In this document: piece by piece, positions 8,389 to 17,105 of the stretch
Position numbering within the stretch: position 1 is the first letter of the stretch
Layout: each line of letters starts with the position of its first letter
Assembly: GCA_021735645.1 (NCBI GenBank)
Contig: JAIPGP010000001.1
Location: forward strand, 1-64,000
Reading direction: 5' to 3'
From: Candidatus Cloacimonadota bacterium
GTDB lineage: Bacteria; Cloacimonadota; Cloacimonadia; Cloacimonadales; TCS61
Length of the DNA stretch: 64,000 bases
Translations under genes and position numbers: made by a program
Notes under the pieces: generated by a model
Database searches by the model: none
Told to the model about the DNA's origin: nothing
Seen by the model: the letters and a program-made list of their open reading frames with translations, nothing else

Positions 8389-9633
8389 TTACCATTTATC
8401 GAGAATGGGTCGGGAAAGGAGAAGATTGAGTTCCTGCTGTTTTCGGATCAGGTCGTAGTAGCGTGTATTATAAGAAAGCTGGGCATTTTGCAGATCAAGG
8501 CGGTTTCTATCAAGATCAATGAGTCCTATCGTGCCTAACTGATATTGCTGCTGTGCCATATCCATATTCTGCCTGGCGAGAGTGAGTTTCTGCAGGTACA
8601 TCTCGCTGGTGGTTTTCAAGTTTTCCAATTCCTGATTGATCACCTGAACGTTGTTTTCCAGGTTCTTTGTGTAGATAGACAGGTCAAGCTGGAGCAGTTT
8701 CAAAGAGCGTCTCAGAATCGAATGAGTTTCGTTATTCTGCAGCAGATTGAAGATGTTCCACGTAGCTGAAAGCGAAAATGTATTAGTAGAGCGATAGAAT
8801 TTTTCTGATTCAAAGAAACTGGTGTCATTATTATGATAAAGTGTGTAGCTGAGTGAAAGTTCGGGCAGGAAATCAAGTTTCTGCTGAATCAGGTTTACCT
8901 GCTGTTTTTTAATGTTATTGATTTTCTGCTGAATCGTAATATTGGCGGAGTATTCACCGGGATCAAGCTGAGTAGAAATCATTAGCGTGTCAAGTTCTGA
9001 GCCGTTATCTGCTATATTGAGATAGTTGAAGAGCAGGTTACGTGATTTCTGAAGGTTAATTTCAGCATCTTTTACCGCAATGGAATAATCTATCAGGTAA
9101 ATCTCACTCTGCCGGAGGTCCAGCAGTGATTTTTTGCCATTATCGTAGAGGATAGTGGTTTGCTGGTGGATTTTTCCCTGCAGTTCCAGGTTTTTCTGCT
9201 GAATTGCAAGTATAGTCTTGTTTTGCAGAACGTCCAGATACCTGGAGAAAACACTGAATGCTACTTCTTTAGTGGAATTCACCAGGTTCAGTTCAGCATT
9301 TTGCTGCTCATACCCTGTGGTAATAATGTTGTAGAAATCAGGATCGTTCAGCGAAAAAGATTTTGAAAGTGATAATTGAGCAGAATTTGACCATTCTTGA
9401 GGCTCAAGATCAAAGTCACGGGTACGATACAATCCTGCCGAAGCAGATGGCAATAGATTATAATAACTACTGCGCACCTGTCCGGTGGCATTTTTAAGGG
9501 TGGTATTTGCATACTGACTGTCATAGGAATTTTGTAAGGCAATCTCGATTAATTGCTCCAGTGAATAGTTATCAGCCGCCCAGCAAGTGGTTGAAGCAAT
9601 AATGAGTGCTATAATTATTATATTTTTTATCAT
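8389..9633 (-). CDS. TolC-family outer-membrane efflux protein
   Basis: A 414-residue protein with a signal peptide (about 1-19, ending CWAAD) and the TolC/OMF architecture: SLEQLIEIALQNSYD at the mature N-terminus, alternating helical hairpins with long heptads, and two repeats of about 190 residues (the second from about 215). It would form the outer-membrane exit duct of a tripartite pump. It is the last gene of the operon whose first gene encodes the membrane fusion protein, so periplasmic adaptor, ABC parts and duct are all supplied by one transcript. The gap to the upstream 91-aa gene is 18 nt. Confidence 0.88.
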   Translation of the reverse strand: MIKNIIIIALIIASTTCWAADNYSLEQLIEIALQNSYDSQYANTTLKNATGQVRSSYYNLLPSASAGLYRTRDFDLEPQEWSNSAQLSLSKSFSLNDPDFYNIITTGYEQQNAELNLVNSTKEVAFSVFSRYLDVLQNKTILAIQQKNLELQGKIHQQTTILYDNGKKSLLDLRQSEIYLIDYSIAVKDAEINLQKSRNLLFNYLNIADNGSELDTLMISTQLDPGEYSANITIQQKINNIKKQQVNLIQQKLDFLPELSLSYTLYHNNDTSFFESEKFYRSTNTFSLSATWNIFNLLQNNETHSILRRSLKLLQLDLSIYTKNLENNVQVINQELENLKTTSEMYLQKLTLARQNMDMAQQQYQLGTIGLIDLDRNRLDLQNAQLSYNTRYYDLIRKQQELNLLLSRPILDKW

Positions 9634-9651
9634 ACTATATCCTTATATTAC

Positions 9652-9927
9652 CTATATTAAGCCCTTTTTTCCATTTTTTGAACGAAACATAAGGGGAATA
9701 CGATCTTTTTCTGGAGCTCCGATCTGGATAAGTTCCCAGTCTTTGTCATATTCTTTGATATAATGTTTCAGGGTAGTAACTTTTTGTTCAGAATCAGGAT
9801 TTTCATCCTCCCAGTGAATGATTTCAACTCTGTATTTGAGTGTTTTTTTCCTGCCATTGATCCGGACATCGATTTCTACATTCTGTTCCGCTTCAAGTGT
9901 AGGAATGGAAAGAGATATTTCTCTCAT
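9652..9927 (-). CDS. Small protein of unknown function in the transporter operon
   Basis: A 91-residue, charged, probably beta-rich protein without signal peptide or membrane segment. I do not recognise the family. Visible features are an alternating polar/hydrophobic N-terminal half (REISLSIPTLEAEQNVEIDV), then an acidic linker and a basic C-terminus (FRSKNGKKGL). It starts 15 nt after the permease at 9943-12333 and ends 18 nt before the outer-membrane-factor gene, with its own AGGAGA site, so it is translated from the operon transcript. It may be a cytoplasmic accessory protein of the pump. Confidence 0.7.
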   Translation of the reverse strand: MREISLSIPTLEAEQNVEIDVRINGRKKTLKYRVEIIHWEDENPDSEQKVTTLKHYIKEYDKDWELIQIGAPEKDRIPLMFRSKNGKKGLI

Positions 9928-9942
9928 AATGATCTCCTATTT

Positions 9943-12333
9943 TTATTCATATTTTAGGGCTAGTACTGGATTAGTTCCGGCTGCATGGATAACATGGAAA
10001 CTGACCGTGATCATGGCAATAATTAAAGCAGTAAATCCTGCAGCAACAAAGATCAGCCAGTTAATTTGAGTTTGATAAACAAAATTGCTTAACCAGTTTT
10101 TCATAACGAAATATGCGAGAGGCCAGGCAATGATATTTGACATCAGTACCCAACGGGCAAAATCTTTGGACATCATAACTACGATGGAACTCACTGGTGC
10201 ACCCAGAACCTTACGGACAGCAACTTCACGCCTTCTCTGCTGAGCAGTGAAAGATGCCAGTCCAAAGAGTCCCAGAGAAGCGATAAAAACTGCCAGGGCA
10301 GCAAAAATAGTGATATTCTGGGCAAATACCAGATCCTGCTGGAACTGGAAGCTAAAGATATCTTCCAGATAATTGGCATTGAATGGAGCTTCGGGATCTA
10401 TTGAATGAAAAATATCTTCAATAGCCTGAATATTGGCAGGATCGTCATTCTGTAATCTAACAAGGTAACGGGGGAAAAATTGACCTATATTGGGAATGAT
10501 CATGGGATTAACCTGACGCCGGGCAGTAGTGAAATTGAAATCTTTTACAACTCCGATCACAGTGCGCTGAAGGCGGTCTTCATTCTGGTCGATCATAGTA
10601 ATTTTTTTACCGATGGGATTTGCCCAGTTAAGTTTTCTGGCAGCAGCTTCATTTATCAGCACAGAATTTTCGGGGTCAGTAGCCAGTTCAGGATCAAAAT
10701 TTCTACCTTCAATTAAATCAATTTTAAGCACATTGATAAGTTCATCATCGATCATCAGTCGGTCAAACATCATCCCTGATTCACGAGTGTAACCTTCTGG
10801 GATAACTTCCAGCCTAACCAGTGTGCCTCCTGGTAAATTAGTAACCGTTGCCACCCCTTCAACAAAAGAAAGGTCTTCGATCTGCTCTTTTACGAGTTGG
10901 GATTGTTCTGGGAATACGTTGCGGAGTACAAGGACATTATTTTTGTTATAGCCAAGATCAGTTTTTTGCAGAAATTTTACCTGATCAAGAACAATCAGCA
11001 CAGAAATGATCAAAGCAATCGAGACAGAGAATTGTAATACCACCAGAATGACTCTTTGGATAATACCCTTTTTGCTGGTAGAAAATTTACCCTTGAGTAC
11101 CTTAACGGGCGTGAAAGAGGATAAAATTGAAGCAGGATAAAGACCAGCCAGAAAACCAACCGTAACAGCCATTATTAAAATGAAAATACTGAATTTATAA
11201 TTCTCTATCAGGTCATAACTTATGTCTTTTTGCAGGAAATTATTTAGATAAGGTAAAGATATCTCAAATAGTACAAGGGCAATGAGCATGGCAATGAAGG
11301 TAGTAAGTATTGATTCCCCGATGAATTGGCGGAAAAGCTGTTTCCTATTACCCCCTACCACTTTTCTGATACCAACTTCCAAAGCTCTACGGGCAGCTCT
11401 GGCACTTGAAAGATTAATGAAATTTATAGAAGCAATAATAAGAACCAGCAGGGCAACAATTGCCAGAGTATAAACTTTCATCCGGTCAGTTTTACCTTGA
11501 TTGAGGTAATCATAACGCAGATGAGCAGAACCCAGATGAACATCTAAAAGTGGCTGCATGGCAGGAGCAAATACTTCGGCAAAACCATTTTGAGTTGCAT
11601 AGTTCTTAAGTTTTGCCAGGACTGCTTGAGGATCGGCTTCCTGATATATCCTGAAGTATCCAATAAGTGCCAGATTCTCCCATGATTCCCACCAGACAGG
11701 ATTATCACTGGTACTCAAAGGAGCAATGAGATCAAATTGCAGATGCGAATTGTGAGGGACATCACTGATGATACCGGCTACAAAGGCATCTTCCATCTGT
11801 TCATTAATAAAAGGTTTACCTACAGGATCACTTTCGGGATAGAGCATTTCTGCCAGATTTTCTGATAAATATACACCCTTAGAGTCATTCAGTGGGTGTA
11901 TTTGGTCAGAGGCGAGAATTTTGAAACTGAAAACATCAAAAAAACTGCTGTCAGCCATAAGAGCCATGACATTGACTGTAGCCTGCTGGTCTGTTTCAGT
12001 TTCATTTTCCGGCAACGGTAAATTAATATTCATGACAGTCACACGTGTGGCAGCAATGATTTCCGGAATAGCATCAGCCATCCCGGCAACCAGTGGTCCA
12101 GAAGTAATAGAATAACTGAGAGCACCTTCATCTTCAGAATTATCAACTGTGAGCAGATGATAGATATTTTCAGCATTATCATGGAAATTATCATAAGTGA
12201 GATCATCTATCACATAAAAAGAGATGATCAGACATACAGCCAGACCTATGGCAAAGCCACCGATATTAATGGCAGAATAAGTTTTCTGTCGCCAGATATT
12301 CCTGAATGCGATACGTAAATAATTTAAAAACAT
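9943..12333 (-). CDS. MacB/FtsX-type ABC permease, tandem, copy 1
   Basis: A 796-residue permease built from two fused FtsX/MacB units, each with a transmembrane helix, a large periplasmic MacB_PCD domain and three more helices, giving about eight helices in all. FtsX-type signatures occur twice: EVGIRKVVGGNRKQL after the first periplasmic domain and EVAVRKVLGAPVSSI in the second unit. It has no ATPase domain, so it needs a separate one. The C-terminus NPVLALKYE belongs to a tail shared by the operon's permeases. Its sequence is clearly closest to the copy at 17106-19484 (shared WWESWENL-like and QPLLDVHL-like blocks). It is the most operon-distal permease. The substrate is unknown; relatives move lipoproteins, peptides or drugs. 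Confidence 0.9.
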   Translation of the reverse strand: MFLNYLRIAFRNIWRQKTYSAINIGGFAIGLAVCLIISFYVIDDLTYDNFHDNAENIYHLLTVDNSEDEGALSYSITSGPLVAGMADAIPEIIAATRVTVMNINLPLPENETETDQQATVNVMALMADSSFFDVFSFKILASDQIHPLNDSKGVYLSENLAEMLYPESDPVGKPFINEQMEDAFVAGIISDVPHNSHLQFDLIAPLSTSDNPVWWESWENLALIGYFRIYQEADPQAVLAKLKNYATQNGFAEVFAPAMQPLLDVHLGSAHLRYDYLNQGKTDRMKVYTLAIVALLVLIIASINFINLSSARAARRALEVGIRKVVGGNRKQLFRQFIGESILTTFIAMLIALVLFEISLPYLNNFLQKDISYDLIENYKFSIFILIMAVTVGFLAGLYPASILSSFTPVKVLKGKFSTSKKGIIQRVILVVLQFSVSIALIISVLIVLDQVKFLQKTDLGYNKNNVLVLRNVFPEQSQLVKEQIEDLSFVEGVATVTNLPGGTLVRLEVIPEGYTRESGMMFDRLMIDDELINVLKIDLIEGRNFDPELATDPENSVLINEAAARKLNWANPIGKKITMIDQNEDRLQRTVIGVVKDFNFTTARRQVNPMIIPNIGQFFPRYLVRLQNDDPANIQAIEDIFHSIDPEAPFNANYLEDIFSFQFQQDLVFAQNITIFAALAVFIASLGLFGLASFTAQQRRREVAVRKVLGAPVSSIVVMMSKDFARWVLMSNIIAWPLAYFVMKNWLSNFVYQTQINWLIFVAAGFTALIIAMITVSFHVIHAAGTNPVLALKYE

Positions 12334-12341
12334 CTTAACCT

Positions 12342-14675
12342 CTATTCGTATTTTAATATATTAACGGGATTTGAGTTGGCAGCCCGAAGGGTTTGATAAC
12401 TAACTGTGACAACTGCCAGCAGGAACTGCAGAGCAATTGGGATCACAAAATCAATTAGTGTAAGATCGTAGTGATAGGCGAATTGCTTCAGGAAGAGATT
12501 AGCCATATACATCGCAACTGGAATGGCAATAAGGGCGGCGACAGCCACCCAGCGAAGGAAGCTGCTGGTGAGTTGCATAAGGAGATTATTGATGCTTGAG
12601 CCTAAGATCTTTCTGATACAGATCTCCTTGGCACGTCTTTCTGTCATGAAAGATGACAAGCCAAACAACCCCAGGCAGGAGATAAAAACAGCCAGGCAGG
12701 TGAAATATAAAATGATAGAATGAGTACGTCTGGTGTCATAATACATTCTGGCAATACTTTCATCCAGAAAAGTGTATGAGAAGGGGAAGCCGGGGCAGAT
12801 TTCAGCCATGGTGTTTTCGATGTATTTTATAGTGGAATTCATATCCTCAGGAGCAATTCTAATCATGACAATACTTCTGAACCAGCTTAGCTGCGAGATA
12901 AGTAGTGGTCTTATTTCCCCTGAAAGTGAGGTATTGTGGAAATCTTTGATAACGCCCACTATATAACCATCATTGCCGAACATACTGAATTTTTTACCAA
13001 TCGGATCTTTCATTTCCATTATTTTGACCGCAGTTTCATTCACCACATATTCAATTTCCGGATGAATTGCCTTATCCAAAGTAAAGCCATTTCCGGCTAC
13101 AAACGGTATCTTAAATAGCTTAAAGAAATCATTATCTGTATTATAGTAGTGAAAAATCACTCTATCGTCATTTGGCTTTCCTTCCCAGGTGACGGGATTA
13201 ATATTTCCCACTTGAGTGGGGAGAGAAGTAGAAGTGGTTACCGCCAGCACATTCTTATTTTTGAGCAGTTCTTCTTTGATAGTGTCAAACTTTTGAAATT
13301 GCTCATTTCGCATAGGAAGATGGATCACACAATCTGTATTAATTCCCAGATTCTTTTTGTTTATATAATTGATTTGCTGATAAATGGTAAAAGATAAAAT
13401 TATGAGAATAATGGATATAGTGAATTGAAAAACTACCAGTAATTTCCTAAAAGATTTCATGGAATCAGAGCTGAATTTATGGGAGAAAATCTGAACAGAA
13501 GAATATGATGAGAGCAAAAAAGCGGGATATGTTCCGGCAAAAATCCCTGTAAACAGCACAATTAGAGGAAAGCCAATGATGAATATAAGATTTGAGATAG
13601 AAATGGAGATATTTTTGGCAGTTAATTGACAGAATTGAGGCAGCAGGAGTTCAACCAGTGCGATAGAAAGGATCATGGCAAAAAAGGTGATAAGCATTGA
13701 TTCTGAGAGGAACTGCATTATGATCTGTTTTCTTTGAGCGCTCATAATTTTCCTTACACCAATTTCTTTAGTACGCAGAGCATAACGGGCATTTGCCAGA
13801 TTCATGAAATTGATGCAGGCAATGAGTAGAATAAGTATCGCAATGCCACTGAGTACATAAACCATAATTAATCCATCTGGAGTATCTAAGGGAGTATAGA
13901 GATGCACATGACTGAATGGTTGCAGATAGAGCATATCCTGATCTATCTCCCTGGGGCTGTGATCAACCAGAGCCGTTTTAATTTTAGGTGCAAATTTATC
14001 GTAATCGGTATTGGGATACAACTGCACAAAACCGGAGCATTCCCAACTCCAGGTATCAGCTCTTTCACCCATCACCGCAAACGAAAGAATATAATCAATA
14101 TTCAAGCTTGATTGAGCCGGAAAATCTTTAATGATACCCGTAACAGTGAAAGGACTGCCATTATTGATGATGATGTTTTTTTCTATAGGAGATTCATCAC
14201 CAAAAATTTTATGCGCAGAACTGGAAGTGAGAATAATGGAATTGGGATCAGATAGAGCGGTAGCAGCATCTCCTCCGATAAACTCAACATCAAATATTTC
14301 AAAGAAATTCGGCTCTGTCGCTATTACGTTGCTTTCATTAAAATCTTTATCATTATAATTAAGTGCCAGGTTATAAAAAAAGCGATAACGGGCGGCATTT
14401 TTTATCTCGGGATAATTATCTCTTAGAACTGGAACCATTTTAAGGGGTATAGTTCTGCCACCGGAAGGAGAAGCGCTTTGCTCATCATACATGGAAATCT
14501 GGTAGATATTTTCAATATCCTGATGAAATTTATCAAACAGCAATTCATCTTGAACCCAGAGCAACAGCAAAAGACTAACCGTCATACCCAGAGCCAGTCC
14601 CAGGATATTGATCAAAGAATATCCTTTATGTTTTTGCAAATGTCTTAAAGCAATCTTCAAATAATTTTTTAGCAT
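12342..14675 (-). CDS. MacB/FtsX-type ABC permease, tandem, copy 2
   Basis: A 777-residue double MacB/FtsX permease, the shortest of the nine. The N-terminal helix follows KIALRHLQKHKGYSL, the first signature is KEIGVRKIMSAQRKQI and the second KEICIRKILGSSINNL, and the tail is NPVNILKYE. Two periplasmic MacB_PCD-like domains lie between the helix groups (about 45-275 and 445-650). It lies directly after the C25-like gene (13-nt gap) and 8 nt before copy 1. The pair sits downstream of the second ATPase gene and may be served by it; that pairing is inferred from order only. Confidence 0.9.
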   Translation of the reverse strand: MLKNYLKIALRHLQKHKGYSLINILGLALGMTVSLLLLLWVQDELLFDKFHQDIENIYQISMYDEQSASPSGGRTIPLKMVPVLRDNYPEIKNAARYRFFYNLALNYNDKDFNESNVIATEPNFFEIFDVEFIGGDAATALSDPNSIILTSSSAHKIFGDESPIEKNIIINNGSPFTVTGIIKDFPAQSSLNIDYILSFAVMGERADTWSWECSGFVQLYPNTDYDKFAPKIKTALVDHSPREIDQDMLYLQPFSHVHLYTPLDTPDGLIMVYVLSGIAILILLIACINFMNLANARYALRTKEIGVRKIMSAQRKQIIMQFLSESMLITFFAMILSIALVELLLPQFCQLTAKNISISISNLIFIIGFPLIVLFTGIFAGTYPAFLLSSYSSVQIFSHKFSSDSMKSFRKLLVVFQFTISIILIILSFTIYQQINYINKKNLGINTDCVIHLPMRNEQFQKFDTIKEELLKNKNVLAVTTSTSLPTQVGNINPVTWEGKPNDDRVIFHYYNTDNDFFKLFKIPFVAGNGFTLDKAIHPEIEYVVNETAVKIMEMKDPIGKKFSMFGNDGYIVGVIKDFHNTSLSGEIRPLLISQLSWFRSIVMIRIAPEDMNSTIKYIENTMAEICPGFPFSYTFLDESIARMYYDTRRTHSIILYFTCLAVFISCLGLFGLSSFMTERRAKEICIRKILGSSINNLLMQLTSSFLRWVAVAALIAIPVAMYMANLFLKQFAYHYDLTLIDFVIPIALQFLLAVVTVSYQTLRAANSNPVNILKYE

Positions 14676-14688
14676 AATCTGCTCCAGA

Positions 14689-16416
14689 TCATTTTAGTAA
14701 AAGCAGTTTCACAGCAGTTTCATTTACCTGATCATCTGCTTTGATAAGATATATGCCGGATGGGAGAACTTCTCCCTGCTCATTTCTGGCATCCCAATGA
14801 TATTCGGGTTTACTGCCTGAAAGCCAGAATTCATTAACTTTTTCACACTTAAGATTAAATATCTGATAATGGATTTTATCATTTTCCTGACGACTCGTTT
14901 GCTCAAACTTCCGGTAGATTGTGGTTGATTGATTGAAGGGATTAGGATAATTACCGCATTGAGCAGTTGTAGAAGAGATGGAATTGCTATCATTATGAGT
15001 TAGATAAATATTTGCGAAGTAGGGTATCCTGTTTTTGGCTGTGATCACCAACTGGAGGATATTTTCACTAAAATCTTCCAGTATCACAAATCCCGAGCCA
15101 TTGGCATCAGTTTTATCTGCATAAATAAGATTTCCGTTAATGTCTGAAAGAGCAAAAAGGGCATTAGGCTCTGAAGTAAGATCAAAAAATAAGCTTTGAT
15201 CGATAAAATAGTTATATTCTACTTCCAGTTCCTGGGGAATACCCAGGCATGGCGTAAGAGAAGGATCACCCAGCAGCGTAAGTGCATAGATATGTCTGGT
15301 TTTCAAGCTTTCATTAATGCCGGTAACACCCTCTGCAGCATGACGCATTTCATTAATGACCATCCCCAGATTATCATATTCCGGGTGCATCAGGGCATCA
15401 AAAAGACCCATATCTTCTGGTGTAAGAGGCAGGAAAGGGTCATTATTTCCAGTAGCTATTTTCCAGTTCACATTAAGATAAGTTCTGGTAGCGTTGCCAA
15501 TATAAGCTACTGCACCTTTATCAGGCAGATTTATAAATGCTTCACCGAAGCAATCATTCTCAAGGAATGTTGCTGTACATCAGCCACCACCCATTACAAT
15601 CGGGTATTTTTGATAATTATCCAATTCTTCCAGATCATTAATCGTGAAATCAGGATATTTGAAGCGAAAGGCATCAGAATTACCTATATAGTAATAAAAT
15701 CCAATTCCGGAATTAATTTCATACTTGATATTCTGCACCAATGCTAATGTATCCGCATGGGGATATAAGATACTAATACCAATTATACCATTTGTTTCAT
15801 AAGTATATGGATTATAGTAAGTATCATTAAAATACCAGTCCCAGCCATAATTGATCACAGCATTCCGGTGGTCAGCATAATCCGGACTATTATTGGAAAC
15901 TCCCAGAGCATTTGCCAGGTAGGAAAGGTCAGCAGCATTCAGATACTGATCTTTTTCATACCAGATAGTTTTATTAACCAGAGTAGAAAATTCTATCTCA
16001 TTACTGCAGGGAAATCTGCCTACATAAATTTCGGGAATTCTATTAAGGTCAGTTACTTCACCAATTACTCCGTATATCAGATCAGAATGAATATCACCGG
16101 GACCATCCGGCAAACCGTCCACCTGGGTGGGAATACTATAATCTCCGGTGGCATCACCAATGAGCAGGAGGAATTTTGGAGCAGGCTCCAAAAGAAAATA
16201 CTGCTCTTCAACCCAGGTATCAATTTCTTCTATCGTATCGCCGGATTCACAAAAATGGCAGGTTATCGCAAATCCTTTTTCCATTTTCCAGTCACAAAAA
16301 TCATTTAAAGAAGGATTATCCTGCCAGTATTGATCAGCAACTATCAGGAAATTATCCTGAGCGAACAGAATTAGGGAACACATAATAACAACACCGAGTA
16401 CAAGATACTTTTTCAT
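14689..16416 (-). CDS. Secreted gingipain-like (C25) protein with in-frame TGA at the catalytic Cys codon
   Basis: Reads as one 575-codon gene interrupted only by TGA at 15582-15580 (codon 279). Signal peptide is about 1-19. The C25 caspase-like domain is about 20-380, with LLIGDATGDY and VGRFPCS blocks; the FlgD-like/type IX sorting domain begins with NYPNPFNQS and ends PSGIYLIKADD...LLLLK. In gingipains the catalytic His and Cys are 33 residues apart (RgpB H211/C244; Kgp H444/C477). Here the His position is Asn246 in YYYIGNSDAF and, exactly 33 residues on, PIVMGGG is followed by TGA, then CTATF and DCFGEAF. Both sides stay in frame with no other lesion. Options are selenocysteine, readthrough, or loss of function. 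It sits between the second ATPase and a permease. Confidence 0.75.
15538..15552 (-). promoter_or_regulatory. Candidate SECIS-like hairpin after the in-frame TGA
   Basis: On the minus strand TGCTTC-GGT-GAAGCA forms a 6-bp stem whose loop begins 34 nt after the TGA and starts with GG, features I recall for bacterial SECIS elements. A second, nearer hairpin (GCAACATTC / GAATG-A-TTGC, 15550-15573) precedes it and shares its edge. The hairpin also encodes DCFGEAF, so coding constraint alone could explain it. Confidence 0.3.
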
Positions 16417-16428
16417 AATTATCTCCAG

Positions 16429-17097
16429 CTATTGATCTGCCTGGATCATGCCATCCAGGAGATTAACTATCCTATTTCCAAAGGCAGCTTTCTCCCGGGA
16501 ATGAGTAACCTGAATGATCGTGGTTCCATGCTGATTCATTTTCTTTAATACTTCCATAATCTCCAGACCCTGCTCAGAATTTAAATTTCCTGTAGGTTCA
16601 TCAGCCAGCAGCAAGTCTGGTTTTCCGATAATAGCCCGGCAGATACCTACCAACTGCTGCTGTCCACCGGAAAGCTGATTAGGAAACAGGTCTTTCTTGG
16701 CGACAATATTGAATTTATCCAGGATATCACAAACCAGGCTCTTACGCTCGGGAGATTTCACTTTTTTATAAAGCAGAGGAATCTCAATATTTTCATAAAC
16801 CGTGAGTTCATCAATAAGATGATATTGCTGGAAAACAAAACCAATTTCGTGTTTATGAATTTCAGTTCTCTTTTTGTCGTTGAAGGAATGGATAGGAATA
16901 TCCTTATATAAATATTCTCCATCATCAATTGATTCCAGCATTCCCAAAAGATACAATAAGGTTGATTTTCCAGCTCCGGAAGGTCCCATAACCGTGACAA
17001 ATTCTCCTTTTTGCACTTCCAGATCAATATCTCTGAGAATATATTCTCGTCGGTATTTACTGATATAATATTTAAATACACCCTGCATTTTAAGCAT
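16429..17097 (-). CDS. LolD/MacB-type ABC ATPase, divergent second copy
   Basis: A 222-residue ATPase with Walker A GPSGAGKST (about 38-46), Q-loop in FVFQQYHLIDELTVYEN, signature LSGGQQQLVGICRA, Walker B LLLADEP and the switch His in VTHS. Compared with the operon's first ATPase (34005-34694) it departs at normally fixed sites: RVAVARA becomes LVGICRA after the signature, and the D-loop Asp of GNLDS is Asn (GNLNS). These changes may slow hydrolysis or alter dimer pairing. The DELTVYENIEIPLLY region, typical of the MacB/LolD family that drives FtsX-type permeases, is kept. It lies 8 nt from permease copy 3 and 12 nt from the C25-like gene. Confidence 0.92.
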   Translation of the reverse strand: MLKMQGVFKYYISKYRREYILRDIDLEVQKGEFVTVMGPSGAGKSTLLYLLGMLESIDDGEYLYKDIPIHSFNDKKRTEIHKHEIGFVFQQYHLIDELTVYENIEIPLLYKKVKSPERKSLVCDILDKFNIVAKKDLFPNQLSGGQQQLVGICRAIIGKPDLLLADEPTGNLNSEQGLEIMEVLKKMNQHGTTIIQVTHSREKAAFGNRIVNLLDGMIQADQ

Positions 17098-17105
17098 GAT
17101 ATCTC

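Noticed and set aside
14689-15471. Reading the second half of the C25-like gene as a separate gene starting at GTG 15471
   Set aside because: The start has no ribosome site, lacks a signal peptide, and would begin inside the conserved C25 domain; the codons between the TGA and 15471 (CTATF, DCFGEAF, GAVAYIG) are clearly coding and in the same frame as the first half.
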